Shown one piece after another: positions 15,977 to 25,535 of a stretch of DNA of 64,000 nt. The notes under the pieces are model-generated. The model was not told the DNA's origin, searched no databases, and saw only the letters and a list, made by a program, of their open reading frames with translations. Position numbers and translations under genes: made by a program. The stretch comes from Sphingomonas zeae. Lineage in GTDB: Bacteria > Pseudomonadota > Alphaproteobacteria > Sphingomonadales > Sphingomonadaceae. The stretch lies in assembly GCF_014197135.1 (NCBI RefSeq), contig NZ_JACIFA010000005.1:186001-250000 (forward strand), read 5' to 3'. The first letter of the stretch is position 1. Each line of letters opens with the position of its first letter.

Positions 15977-17518
15977 ATGGAAGCCTCCCCCTCGACAGAC
16001 CGTATCGCGCGCCCGGCCGTCAGACAGCGCGTGGTGATCGTCGGCGGCGGCACCGCCGGGTGGATGGCGGCCGCGGCGCTGGCGCGGTTCGTGCCGGCCT
16101 CCACGCGCATCACGCTGATCGAGTCCGACGCGATCGGCACGGTCGGGGTGGGCGAGGCGACCATCCCCGGCATTCGCCTGTTCAACCAGATGCTCGGACT
16201 GGACGAGGCCGAGTTCCTGCGCGCCACCCATGGCAGTTTCAAACTGGGCATCCGGTTCGAAGGCTGGTCGGGCGAAGGCAGCGGCTATCTTCATGCGTTT
16301 GGCAGCATCGGGCGTGGCCTGGGGCTGGTGCCGTTCCACCATTATTGGCTGCGCGGCGGCGGGGCAGCCAATCCCGCCTCGCTTTGGGGGCATATGGCGA
16401 GCGCGCAAGCCGCGATGGCTGGCCGCTTTGCGCCCGAACCGGGCCGCCCCGACCTGCCCAGCGGATTGGCCTGGGCCTATCATTTCGACGCCAGCCTGTA
16501 CGCCGCGCTACTGCGCCGCCATGCCGAGGCAATGGGTGTGGTGCGGATCGAGGGTAAGATCGCCTCGGTCGCCCGCGACACGGCGGGGCGGATCGATCAT
16601 GTCGCGCTGGAAGGGGGGCACCGCGAGCCGGGCGACCTCTTCATCGACTGTTCGGGCTTTCGCGCGCTGCTGATCGGTGAGACGCTGGCCGAGCCGTTCG
16701 ATGACTGGTCGGAGCATTTGCCCTGCGATCGCGCACTGGCCGTGGCGGGAGAGCGGGCCAGCCCCCTGCCCCCTTATACCCGCGCGATCGCGCACGGGGC
16801 CGGGTGGCGTTGGCGTATCCCGCTTCAGCATCGCACCGGCAATGGCCTCGTCTATGACAGCCGCCATCTGTCGGAGGACGAGGCCACCGACCGGTTGCTG
16901 ACAGCGCTCGGTCGCCAGGCGCTGGGCGATCCGCGCGCCTTACGCTTCACCACGGGGCGGCGGCGGCGTGCCTGGGTGGGCAATTGCGTTGCGCTTGGCC
17001 TGGCGGCGGGATTCCTGGAGCCGCTCGAATCGACCAGCATTCACCTGATCCAGTCGGGGATCGCACGCCTGCTGGACTATTGGCCCGCCCCTATGCTCCA
17101 GCCCGTCGAGCTCGACGCCTACAACGCCGAGACGGCGGCCGAATGGCAGGCCGTTCGCGATTTCCTGATCCTCCATTACCATGCCAACGCCCGGAACGAG
17201 CCCTTCTGGGCCGAGCGGCGCGCGGTGCCGCTGCCCGAGAGCCTGGCCGCGCGGATCGCGCTGTTCCGCGCCAATGGCCGGTTCCGCCGCGAAGGCGAGG
17301 AGCTGTTCGCGGAGGCAGCCTGGGTGCAAGTGATGATCGGACAGGGCATTCTGCCCGCCGGACATCACGCGCTCGCCGATGCGCTGTCGGCGCATGAGCT
17401 CGACGATTTCCTGTCCCTTACCCGGCGTCACGCCGCGCAGGTTGCCGCCCGCCTGCCGACGCATGACGCCTTTATCGCGGCGCATTGCGCCGTCCCCGTT
17501 CAGAAGGTTCCCGCATGA
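15977..17518 (+). CDS. Flavin-dependent tryptophan-halogenase family protein
   Basis: A 513-residue flavoprotein. The FAD-binding GGGTAG is at residues 23–28. The putative catalytic lysine is Lys89 (HGSFKLGIRF), aligned with Lys79 of PrnA. The halogenase WxWxIP motif is WRWRIP (278–282), and the conserved Glu351 lies in LESTSIHLIQ. Such proteins in Brevundimonas and Xanthomonas brominate free indoles in vitro and also sit next to TonB receptors. The natural role beside maltodextrin genes is unknown. An in-frame GTG lies at 15965. Its stop overlaps the amylase start (ATGA). Confidence 0.9.
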   Translation: MEASPSTDRIARPAVRQRVVIVGGGTAGWMAAAALARFVPASTRITLIESDAIGTVGVGEATIPGIRLFNQMLGLDEAEFLRATHGSFKLGIRFEGWSGEGSGYLHAFGSIGRGLGLVPFHHYWLRGGGAANPASLWGHMASAQAAMAGRFAPEPGRPDLPSGLAWAYHFDASLYAALLRRHAEAMGVVRIEGKIASVARDTAGRIDHVALEGGHREPGDLFIDCSGFRALLIGETLAEPFDDWSEHLPCDRALAVAGERASPLPPYTRAIAHGAGWRWRIPLQHRTGNGLVYDSRHLSEDEATDRLLTALGRQALGDPRALRFTTGRRRRAWVGNCVALGLAAGFLEPLESTSIHLIQSGIARLLDYWPAPMLQPVELDAYNAETAAEWQAVRDFLILHYHANARNEPFWAERRAVPLPESLAARIALFRANGRFRREGEELFAEAAWVQVMIGQGILPAGHHALADALSAHELDDFLSLTRRHAAQVAARLPTHDAFIAAHCAVPVQKVPA

Positions 17519-19308
17519 AAAAGCTGCTGCTCGCGCTGCTCGCCACCGCCACGCCGCTGGCCGCACAGGATTATCGGCAACGGCTGCCGCAGGACGAGGT
17601 CATCTATTTCGTCCTGCCCGACCGGTTCGAGAATGGCGATCCCTCAAACGATCGCGGCGGGTTGCAGGGCGGCCCGCTGACCACCGGCTTCGATCCGGCG
17701 CACAAGGGCTTCTACCATGGCGGCGACCTGAAGGGGCTGACCAAGCGGCTCGCCTATATCCAGGGGCTGGGCGCGACTGCGATCTGGCTGGGGCCGATCT
17801 TCAAGAACAAGCCCGTGCAGGGTGCCAAGGGGCAGGAGAGCGCAGGCTATCACGGATACTGGATCACCGACTTCACGACGGTCGACCCGCATCTGGGCAG
17901 CGAGGGGGATCTGCGCGATTTCATCGCGGCGGCGCATGGCCGGGGGATGAAGGTCTATATGGACATCATCGTCAATCACACCGCCGACGTAATCCAGTAT
18001 CGCGAGTGCGCCGAAGGCTCGCCCTGCCCGTATCGCGACCGCGCGACCTACCCCTATCAGCGGCGCGGCGGAGTGAACGGCTCGGCGATCAATCCGGGCT
18101 TTCTGGGCGACGATGTGCAGACGGCGGCAAACTTCGCGAAGCTGACCGACCCCAATTACGCCTATACCCCCTACGTCCCGGCGGCGGAGAAGAACGCCAA
18201 GACCCCCGCCTGGCTCAACGACCCGATCTATTACCACAATCGCGGCAATACGAGCTTCGAGGATGAGAGCTCGACCACCGGCGATTTTTCCGGGCTGGAC
18301 GATCTCTATACCGAGAACCCTCGCGTCATCACGGGCATGATCGACATTTACGGCAGCTGGATCGACCGGTTCGGGGTCGACGGCTTCCGCATCGACACCG
18401 CCAAGCATGTGAACCCCGAATTCTGGCGCCGCTTCGTGCCCGCGATGCTCAGCCGCGCCAAGGCCAAGGGCATCCCCAACTTCCACATCTTCGGCGAGGT
18501 CACGGCGGGGATGGAGCCGGGGGCGCTCGCGCGCTGGACGAAGATCGCGGACTATCCGGCGGTCCTCGACTTCGCCTTCATGAACGCGGTGATCCAGACG
18601 GTCGCCGAGAACAAGCCGACGCGCGTCCTTTCCAACCTGTTCGAGGGCGATGTCCTCTATGCCAAGGGCGAGGCGACGGCGGACATCTTGCCGACCTTTC
18701 TTGGCAATCACGACCATGGCCGCTTTGCGCGCGACGTGCGGGCGGCGAACCCCAACGCCTCCGACGAGGAAATCCTGAAGCGGGTCGAACTCGGCCATGC
18801 GATGTTACTGACCTTGCGCGGCGTGCCGACCATCTATTCGGGTGACGAACAGGGGTTCGCGGGCGACGGCAACGACCAGGACGCGCGCGAGGACATGTTC
18901 GCCAGCAAGGTCGCCAGCTATAACGACAACAAGCTCGTCGGCACGACGAAGACGACCGCGACCGACAGCCTCGTGACCAGCCACCCGGTCTATCGCGAGA
19001 TCGCGGCGCTCGCCCGGCTGCGCACCACCAATCCCGCCCTGACGCGGGGTCGTCAGGTGATCCGGGCGCGCGGCGATGCGCCGGGCCTGTTCGCCGTCTC
19101 CCGTTTCGATCCCGCCACGGGGCGTGAATATGTGATCGCCTTCAACACCTCTGCCCGGCCCATCACCCAGGCCGTGCAGGTCGAAACGGTGTCGGAGCGG
19201 TTCGCGACCATGGCGGGAACCTGCGCGCCCCGCGCCGCCGCGCCGGGGAGCCTGATGCTGGAATTGCCCGCCTTCGGCTATGCCGTCTGCGCGGCGGAGA
19301 GCCGTTGA
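17515..19308 (+). CDS. GH13 alpha-amylase, exported
   Basis: A 597-residue enzyme with a signal peptide (MKKLLLALLATATPLAAQ), so periplasmic or outer-membrane. GH13 motifs in order are DIIVNHT, then GVDGFRIDTAKH with nucleophile Asp294, FGEVT with acid/base Glu328, and LGNHDHGRF with Asp400. A C-terminal beta domain follows. It would cleave alpha-1,4 bonds in maltodextrins. The start overlaps the halogenase stop and the stop overlaps the next GH13 gene, so it is the third gene of the operon. Confidence 0.94.
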   Translation: MKKLLLALLATATPLAAQDYRQRLPQDEVIYFVLPDRFENGDPSNDRGGLQGGPLTTGFDPAHKGFYHGGDLKGLTKRLAYIQGLGATAIWLGPIFKNKPVQGAKGQESAGYHGYWITDFTTVDPHLGSEGDLRDFIAAAHGRGMKVYMDIIVNHTADVIQYRECAEGSPCPYRDRATYPYQRRGGVNGSAINPGFLGDDVQTAANFAKLTDPNYAYTPYVPAAEKNAKTPAWLNDPIYYHNRGNTSFEDESSTTGDFSGLDDLYTENPRVITGMIDIYGSWIDRFGVDGFRIDTAKHVNPEFWRRFVPAMLSRAKAKGIPNFHIFGEVTAGMEPGALARWTKIADYPAVLDFAFMNAVIQTVAENKPTRVLSNLFEGDVLYAKGEATADILPTFLGNHDHGRFARDVRAANPNASDEEILKRVELGHAMLLTLRGVPTIYSGDEQGFAGDGNDQDAREDMFASKVASYNDNKLVGTTKTTATDSLVTSHPVYREIAALARLRTTNPALTRGRQVIRARGDAPGLFAVSRFDPATGREYVIAFNTSARPITQAVQVETVSERFATMAGTCAPRAAAPGSLMLELPAFGYAVCAAESR

Positions 19309-20921
19309 TGACCCAGACTATCCCCACCGCCGCCCGCCCCTGGTGGAAGGGCGCGGTGATCTATCAGATTTACCCGCGTAGCTTTGCCGACAGCAATGGC
19401 GACGGAATCGGTGACCTGCCCGGCATCACCGCGCGGCTGGACCATGTCGCCAGCCTGGGCGTCGACGCGATCTGGCTGTCGCCCTTCTTTACCTCGCCGA
19501 TGAAGGATTTCGGCTATGACGTGGCGGATTACCGCGATGTCGATCCGATCTTCGGCACGCTGGCCGATTTCGACGCGCTGGTCGCCCGCGCGCACGAACT
19601 GGGGCTGAAGGTCGTCATCGACCAGGTGTACAGCCACACCTCCGACGAGCATCCCTGGTTCGCCGAAAGCCGCGCCAGCCGCACCAATGCCCGCGCCGAC
19701 TGGTATGTCTGGGCCGATGCCAAGCCTGACGGCTCGCCACCCTCGAACTGGCAGTCGGTGTTCGGCGGCCCCGCCTGGACCTGGGACGCGCGGCGCGGAC
19801 AATATTATCTGCACAATTTCCTGAAGGAGCAGCCGCAGCTCCACGTCCATCACCCGGACGTACAGGCCGAGTTGCTGGCGACTGCGCGGTTCTGGCTGGA
19901 CCGGGGGGTGGACGGCTTCCGGCTCGATGCGATCAACTTCATGATGCACGAGCCGACGATGCGCGATAATCCGCCCGCGCCGGATACGGGGAAGACGCGC
20001 ACCCGGCCGTTCGACTTCCAGCTGAAGCTCTACAATCAGAGCCATGCCGACATCGTGCCGTTCCTGGAGCGTATCCGCGCCACGCTGGACAACTATGGCG
20101 ACCGATTCACCGTCGCCGAAGTCGGCGGCGACGAGGCGGATCGCGAGATGAAGCTGTTCACCGCCGGGGACCATCGGCTGAACACCGCTTATGGCTTCGA
20201 CTTCCTCTATGCCGACCGGCTGACCCCGCGCATCGTCGCCGAGGCGCTGGCGAAATGGCCTGCCGAGCCGGGTGTCGGCTGGCCGAGCTGGGCGTTCGAG
20301 AACCATGACGCGCCGCGTGCGGTGTCGCGCTGGACGACGCCCGAACACCGCGATGCCTTTGCGCGGATGAAGATGCTGTTGCTGCTTACCTTGCGCGGCA
20401 ATGCCTTTGTCTATCAGGGCGAGGAACTGGGGCTGACCCAGGTCGATGTGCCGTTCGAGCGGCTGGTCGATCCGGAGGCGATCGCCAACTGGCCGCTGAC
20501 CCTGTCGCGCGACGGGGTGCGCACGCCGATGCCGTGGAGCAGCAACGCGATCAACGGAGGTTTCTCGGATGCCGAGCCGTGGTTGCCGGTCGGGCCGGAT
20601 CACGCCGCACTGGCGGTCAATCGCCAGGAGGGCGACCCGGACTCGCTGCTGAACCTCACCCGTCGCCTCGTCCGGATGCGGGCCGAGACGCCCGCGCTGG
20701 CGGTCGGCGATCTGACGCTGCTCCACGCCGATGACCAGCTGCTCGCCTTCGAGCGGCGCGAAGGCGATCAGCGCCTGCTCTGCCTGTTCAATCTGGGCGA
20801 CACGCCCGTGCCCCTGCCCCCTGCCCTGCCGCGTGGGCAGCGGGTGCTGGTCCAGATCAATAGCGCCACCGACGAACGCCTGGGCGCGTTCGGGGCGGCG
20901 ATCCGGGAGATGACTGCATGA
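19308..20921 (+). CDS. GH13 alpha-glucosidase (GH13_23-like)
   Basis: A 537-residue enzyme without a signal peptide, so cytoplasmic. It opens with WWKGAVIYQIYPRSFADSNGDG, the calcium-type loop of oligo-alpha-glucosidases. Catalytic residues are Asp207 (GVDGFRLDAIN), Glu271 (VAEVGG) and Asp334 (ENHDAPR). It would release glucose from maltose or short maltodextrins imported by the MFS transporter. The ATG at 19308 overlaps the amylase TGA (TGATG); a TTG one codon earlier is possible. Confidence 0.94.
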   Translation: MTQTIPTAARPWWKGAVIYQIYPRSFADSNGDGIGDLPGITARLDHVASLGVDAIWLSPFFTSPMKDFGYDVADYRDVDPIFGTLADFDALVARAHELGLKVVIDQVYSHTSDEHPWFAESRASRTNARADWYVWADAKPDGSPPSNWQSVFGGPAWTWDARRGQYYLHNFLKEQPQLHVHHPDVQAELLATARFWLDRGVDGFRLDAINFMMHEPTMRDNPPAPDTGKTRTRPFDFQLKLYNQSHADIVPFLERIRATLDNYGDRFTVAEVGGDEADREMKLFTAGDHRLNTAYGFDFLYADRLTPRIVAEALAKWPAEPGVGWPSWAFENHDAPRAVSRWTTPEHRDAFARMKMLLLLTLRGNAFVYQGEELGLTQVDVPFERLVDPEAIANWPLTLSRDGVRTPMPWSSNAINGGFSDAEPWLPVGPDHAALAVNRQEGDPDSLLNLTRRLVRMRAETPALAVGDLTLLHADDQLLAFERREGDQRLLCLFNLGDTPVPLPPALPRGQRVLVQINSATDERLGAFGAAIREMTA

Positions 20922-22996
20922 AGACGACCATTGCCTTGGGGCTCGGCCTCATCGCCAGCGCGGCCCAGGCCCAGAACGGCCCCGCCGATCCGGCGGTCAA
21001 CGAGACGTTCAAATTCGCCAAGCCTGCCGGACAGCCCGATGCGATCGAAACCTCGCCCGACGGCCAGATCACCGTCCAGGTCTCGACCGACAATGACGGG
21101 CGCGCCGTTTATATGATCGCGCGCAACGGCAAGGCGATCGTGGAGCCCTCGCGGCTGGGCATGATGTTTACCGACGCGCCCAAGATCGAGCGCGGCTTGA
21201 AGATCGAATCGGTCGCCCATGCCAAGTCAGACACCAGCTGGACCCAGCCCTGGGGCGAGTGGCGCACCATCCGCGACAATCACCGCGAGATGCGCGTCCG
21301 CCTGATGGAGTCGAGCGCACTCCACCGTCGTTATGACGTGGTGTTCCGGGTGCAGGATGACGGCGTCGGCTTCCGCTACGAATTTCCCGAGCAGCAGGCT
21401 TTGCCGCACGCAAACATCGCCGAGGAGCTGACCGAGTTCAACATCGCGCAAGGCGGCACCGCATGGTGGAAGCCCGCCTTCCTGTGGAACCGCGAGGAAT
21501 ATCTCTACAACCGCACTCCGATTAACGCGGTCGGGACGGCGGCGACGCCGATCACGATGAAGCTGGACGACGGCACCCATATCGCCATCCATGAGGCGGC
21601 GCTGGTCGACTATGCCAGCATGGCCGTCATGAAGACCGAGGGGAACAGCTTCAAGGCAGTCCTCACCCCCGGCTCGGGCGCGCCCAAGGTCGTGAAGACG
21701 GGCGCCTGGACGACGCCCTGGCGCACCTTCCTGATCGCGCCGGATGCGGGTGGCCTCTATATGAGCCACCTGATGCTCAACCTGAACGAGCCCAACACGC
21801 TGGGCGACGTCAGCTGGGTCAAGCCGGGCAAGTTCGTCGGCGTCTGGTGGAAGATGATCAAGGGCGAATGGAGCTGGGCACGCGGCCCGCGCCACGGTGC
21901 CACGACCGCGAATGTGAAGACCTATATCGACTTCGCGTCCAAATACGGCATCCCCGGCGTGCTGGTCGAGGGGTGGAATATCGGCTGGGACGGCGACTGG
22001 GCGGGCAACGGCTCGGCGATGCAGTTCGCGACCCCGGCGGAGGATTTCGACGCCGATGCGCTGGCGAAATATGCCAAGTCGAAGGGCGTCTCGCTGATAG
22101 GCCATCACGAAACGGGCGGCGCGGTCAGCCATTATGAGAGCCAGTTCGACCCGGCTTTTAAATTCGCTGCCGATCATGGCGAGCATGTCGTCAAGACCGG
22201 CTATGTCGCCGATGCGGGTCAGATCGAGCGGGTCAATGCGGACGGCTCGGTGTCGCGCGAATGGCATGAGGGCCAATGGATGGTGAACCACTATCTCCGC
22301 GTCCTTCAGGCCGCCGCCAAGTATAAGGTGTCGATCGATAGCCATGAGCCGGTCAAGGATACCGGCCTGCGCCGTACCTATCCCAACTGGCTGGCGCGCG
22401 AAGGTTCGCGGGGGATGGAATATAACGCCTGGCCGGGCAAGAACCCGCCCGAGCATGAGGTCAACCTGGCCTTCACCCGGATGCTAGAAGGGCCGATGGA
22501 CTTCACGCCCGGCGTGCTCAGCCTGACCGGCAGCGACAACAGCCCGATCCAGTCGACCATCGCCAAGCAGCTGGCGCTGTATGTCGTGCTCTATTCGCCG
22601 GTGCAGATGGCCGCCGACACGCCGGAGAATTACGCCAAATACCCGCAGGCTTTCCGCTTCATCGCGGACGTGCCGGTGGACTGGGAGGACAGCCGCGTCC
22701 TGAACGGCGAGGTCGGCGACTACGTCACCTTCGCGCGGCGGGACCGGAAGAGCCGCGACTGGTATGTCGGCTCGATCACCGACGAGAATGCGCGCGACCT
22801 GACCGTGACGCTCGACTTTCTGGAGCCGGGCAAGGTGTATGAGGCGCAGGTCTATAAGGACGGCCCCGGCGCGACCTATGCGACCGAGGCTCGCCATTCG
22901 ATCGCGTTTGAGACCAAGCGGGTTAAGAGGGGCGACGCCCTCACCCTGTCCCTCGCCCCCGGCGGCGGCCAGGCGATCCGGTTGAAGGCGCTGTAA
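20918..22996 (+). CDS. GH97 alpha-glucosidase (SusB-like)
   Basis: A 692-residue exported enzyme (signal MKTTIALGLGLIASAAQAQ). The GH97 layout is visible: an N-terminal beta-sandwich (residues 30–290), a TIM-barrel (VKTYIDFASKYGIPGVLVEGW...), and a C-terminal beta domain. Conserved acidic positions include the Glu in DSHEPVKDTG and REGSRGMEYNAWPG. The family hydrolyses alpha-glucosides (SusB) or alpha-galactosides; the operon favours alpha-glucosides. It is the last gene of the maltodextrin operon, coupled through ATGA to the previous gene and followed by a terminator. Confidence 0.93.
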   Translation: MKTTIALGLGLIASAAQAQNGPADPAVNETFKFAKPAGQPDAIETSPDGQITVQVSTDNDGRAVYMIARNGKAIVEPSRLGMMFTDAPKIERGLKIESVAHAKSDTSWTQPWGEWRTIRDNHREMRVRLMESSALHRRYDVVFRVQDDGVGFRYEFPEQQALPHANIAEELTEFNIAQGGTAWWKPAFLWNREEYLYNRTPINAVGTAATPITMKLDDGTHIAIHEAALVDYASMAVMKTEGNSFKAVLTPGSGAPKVVKTGAWTTPWRTFLIAPDAGGLYMSHLMLNLNEPNTLGDVSWVKPGKFVGVWWKMIKGEWSWARGPRHGATTANVKTYIDFASKYGIPGVLVEGWNIGWDGDWAGNGSAMQFATPAEDFDADALAKYAKSKGVSLIGHHETGGAVSHYESQFDPAFKFAADHGEHVVKTGYVADAGQIERVNADGSVSREWHEGQWMVNHYLRVLQAAAKYKVSIDSHEPVKDTGLRRTYPNWLAREGSRGMEYNAWPGKNPPEHEVNLAFTRMLEGPMDFTPGVLSLTGSDNSPIQSTIAKQLALYVVLYSPVQMAADTPENYAKYPQAFRFIADVPVDWEDSRVLNGEVGDYVTFARRDRKSRDWYVGSITDENARDLTVTLDFLEPGKVYEAQVYKDGPGATYATEARHSIAFETKRVKRGDALTLSLAPGGGQAIRLKAL

Positions 22997-23003
22997 CCCT
23001 GTT

Positions 23004-23126
23004 CCTTCCCTGCAAGGGGAGGTGGCAGGCCGGAGGCCTGACGGAGGGGTGTCCCGCGATCGAGAGCGCGGCACCCCTCCACCATCCTGCGGATGGTCCC
23101 CCTCCCCCTATCGGGGAGGAATTTTT
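23004..23126. repeat. Dispersed intergenic repeat (copy A)
   Basis: About 120 bp between the convergent GH97 and M3 peptidase genes. It has GGGGAGGTGGCAGG...CCTGACGGAGGGG at the left and CCCCTCCACCAT...ATGGTCCCCCTCCCC at the right. The same layout is found at 44702–44831, and a degraded form at 10341–10434. Confidence 0.65.
23101..23126 (+). terminator. Terminator of the maltodextrin operon
   Basis: CCTCCCC (23101–23107), loop CTATC and GGGGAGG (23113–23119) are followed by AA and TTTTT (23122–23126). It lies at the end of repeat copy A and touches the stop codon of the convergent M3 peptidase gene. Confidence 0.7.
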
Positions 23127-25257
23127 ACTTCGTCGGGAAACCGCGTTGCTTCAGCAGCGCGTTCACGTCCGGGTCGCGGCCCCGGAATGCGCGATACGCT
23201 TCGGCGCGATCGGTTTCATTGCCGGTCGACAGCAGGATCTTGGCGAAGCGGTCCGCCGTCGCCTTGTCCCATGGGCTGCCCGCTTCCTCGAACGCGGCGA
23301 AGGTGTCCGCGTCCATCGTCTCCGACCAGAGATAGCTGTAATAACCCGCCGAATAGCTGTCCGACGAGAACAGGTGATTGAACTGCGGCAGACGGTGCCG
23401 CATCACCAACTCCTTCGGCATCCCGATCTCGCGCAGGGTCGTCGCCTCGAACGCGGCCGGATCGACGATCCCGTCGGGGATCGTGTGCAGCTTCATGTCC
23501 AGAATCGCCGAGGACAGATATTCGGTGGTCGCAAACCCCTGGTTGAAGGTTTCCGACGCCTTGATCTTGTCGAGCAGCGCCTGCGGCATGGGCTGGCCGG
23601 TCTTGTAGTGGCGCGCGTACTTATCGAGCACATCGCGGGTGAGCAGCCAATGCTCGTTCACCTGGCTGGGATATTCCACGAAGTCGCGCGGCGTGCCCGC
23701 CAGCCCCGGATAGGTGACGTTCTGGAGCATCGCATGGATGGCATGGCCGAATTCGTGGAACAGCGTCTCGGCATCATCCAGGCTGATGAGGACGGGTTCG
23801 CCCTTCGCACCCTTGGCAAAGTTGTTGTTGTTCGACGACAGGACCGTCTGCACCGGTGGCAGGTTGCGCTGGCCGCGATAGGTATTGGCCCAAGCCCCCG
23901 AGCGCTTGCCGGTCCGCGCGAAATCGTCGCGGTAGAACAGGCCGACTTCCTTGCCGCCCCGCGTCACATGCCAGACGCGCATGTTCGGCTCGAACACCGG
24001 GACCGTGCCGGTTATCTCCTTGAACTCCAGTCCGTAGAGCCGGTTCGCGGCATAGAGCGAACCCTGGATGATGTTGTTCAGCTCGAAATACGGCTTCAGC
24101 TCGGCCTGATCGAGGTCGTAGCGGCTCTTGCGGACCTTCTCCTGATAGAAGCGATAGTCCCAGGGCTCGATGGTGATCTTCGCCCCTTCCCCCTTGGCAG
24201 CAGAGGCGTCGGCGATCGCCTGCATGTCGCGGACTTCCTCGGCGACGCGCGCCTTGGCGGCGGGCCAGACGCGCATCATCAGGTCCATCGCCGCCGCCGG
24301 GGTCTTGGCCATCGTGTCCTGCATCCGCCAGTCGGCATGGGTCTTGAAGCCCAACAGATGCGCGCGGTTGGCGCGCAGGCGGACGATGCGGGCGATGGTC
24401 GCCTTGGTATCGTTGATATCGCCATTGTCGCCGCGTTTGGTGAAGGCGCGCCACACCTGCTCGCGCAACGCCCGGTCGGTGGCGAAGGTCAGCACCGGAT
24501 CGACGGCCGACCGGGTATTGACGATCGCCCAGCCCTGTTGTCCGCGCTCGGCCGCCGCCGCCTTGGCGACCGCCTTCACGCTGTCGGGCAAGCCCGTGAG
24601 GCGTGCCTCGTCGGTGACGATGATCGCGGTGCCCTCGTCCGCCAGCAACCGCTGCGAAAACTCGCTGAAGTTGATCGCGAGATTCTGGTTGAAGGCGGAC
24701 AGTTCTTCCTTTTGCGCCGGGGTCAGCTTGGCCCCCTGCCGCACGAAACTGTCATAGGTGCGCGTGACCAGCCGCTTCTGCTGCGCGTCCAGGCCGCTCG
24801 TGTCGCGCGCTTTGTAGATCGCCTCGATCCGCGCGAACAGCTTGGGGTTGAACGTGATCTCGTCCGACGCCTTGGACAGCTTGGGCGACCATTCGCGGTC
24901 AAGCGCCTGATAGGCGGGGGTGTTCATGTTGCCGGTCATCACCCCGAACAGCGTCATCACGCGGTTCAGAGTCTGCCCGGCATTCTGCATCGGCACGAAG
25001 GTGTTGGCGAAGGTCGGCTTGGCCGGGTTGTTGGCGATCCGATCATAGTCCTGTTTGCGCTCGGCCAGCGCGGCCTCGAACGCCGCCGGGAACAGCTCGG
25101 GCTTTACCTTGTCCCAGGGGGGAACGCCACCATAGGGGCCGGTCCATGGCGCAAGCAGCGGATTGGCGGCGGGCGCCTGCGCCAGCTGGGGTGGAGACGC
25201 CATGGCGGACGTGCTCAAAAGAGCCGCCAGAGCGGCGGCGAGGGACAGATGACGCAA
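23125..25257 (-). CDS. M3 family metallopeptidase (Dcp/oligopeptidase-like)
   Basis: A 710-residue exported peptidase with a signal peptide (MRHLSLAAALAALLSTSAMAS). The zinc motif HEFGH lies at about residues 497–501 (LFHEFGHAIHAML), with the downstream Glu in DFVEYPSQVNEHW. The C-terminal half carries the M3 helical channel features (SSAILDMKLHTI, DSYSAGYYSYLWSETMD). It probably removes dipeptides or degrades short peptides in the periplasm, like Dcp. It is monocistronic and convergent with the GH97 operon. Confidence 0.94.
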   Translation of the reverse strand: MRHLSLAAALAALLSTSAMASPPQLAQAPAANPLLAPWTGPYGGVPPWDKVKPELFPAAFEAALAERKQDYDRIANNPAKPTFANTFVPMQNAGQTLNRVMTLFGVMTGNMNTPAYQALDREWSPKLSKASDEITFNPKLFARIEAIYKARDTSGLDAQQKRLVTRTYDSFVRQGAKLTPAQKEELSAFNQNLAINFSEFSQRLLADEGTAIIVTDEARLTGLPDSVKAVAKAAAAERGQQGWAIVNTRSAVDPVLTFATDRALREQVWRAFTKRGDNGDINDTKATIARIVRLRANRAHLLGFKTHADWRMQDTMAKTPAAAMDLMMRVWPAAKARVAEEVRDMQAIADASAAKGEGAKITIEPWDYRFYQEKVRKSRYDLDQAELKPYFELNNIIQGSLYAANRLYGLEFKEITGTVPVFEPNMRVWHVTRGGKEVGLFYRDDFARTGKRSGAWANTYRGQRNLPPVQTVLSSNNNNFAKGAKGEPVLISLDDAETLFHEFGHAIHAMLQNVTYPGLAGTPRDFVEYPSQVNEHWLLTRDVLDKYARHYKTGQPMPQALLDKIKASETFNQGFATTEYLSSAILDMKLHTIPDGIVDPAAFEATTLREIGMPKELVMRHRLPQFNHLFSSDSYSAGYYSYLWSETMDADTFAAFEEAGSPWDKATADRFAKILLSTGNETDRAEAYRAFRGRDPDVNALLKQRGFPTK

Positions 25258-25334
25258 TGTGAACTCCCGGTCATGAAAGGCGCGTCATCACCATAACCCC
25301 GTGTGCCGGCGGGTAAAGTCTCGTGCCGGGTCGC

Positions 25335-25535
25335 TTAATCGACGCCTCCCTGCACCTCCGCCCGGTGGGCCGCCGCCACCAGCCCTTCGCCGGTGGCGCG
25401 CGCGGCGGCCGGAGTCATCGCCACCGCCACGCCATTGGGTCCGTCGAGCATGACGATCCCGCACTCCGCCGTCGCTACGCCGGCCTCGTCATGTACGCCG
25501 TGACATGCGCTACCGGGATTCCGGGGCCTGGTCAT
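25335..25535 (-). CDS. Small hypothetical protein coupled to a Crp/Fnr gene
   Basis: A 66-residue protein (starts MTRPRNPGSACHG, ends EVQGGVD). The core ATAECGIVMLDGPNGVAVAMTP looks like a small beta hairpin followed by an alanine-rich helix. The ATG at 25535 overlaps the TGA of the Crp/Fnr gene (ATGA), which argues that it is a real, coupled gene. No family is recognised. A longer in-frame reading into the Crp gene is out of frame with that gene and not supported. Confidence 0.5.
   Translation of the reverse strand: MTRPRNPGSACHGVHDEAGVATAECGIVMLDGPNGVAVAMTPAAARATGEGLVAAAHRAEVQGGVD

Noticed and set aside
17379..18266. A 295-codon frame overlapping the halogenase end and amylase start
   Set aside because: It is in a different frame from two genes that have catalytic motifs and a coupled start.
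23146..25296. A 716-codon plus-strand frame opposite the M3 peptidase
   Set aside because: The peptidase has HEFGH and a signal peptide; the opposite frame has no domain.
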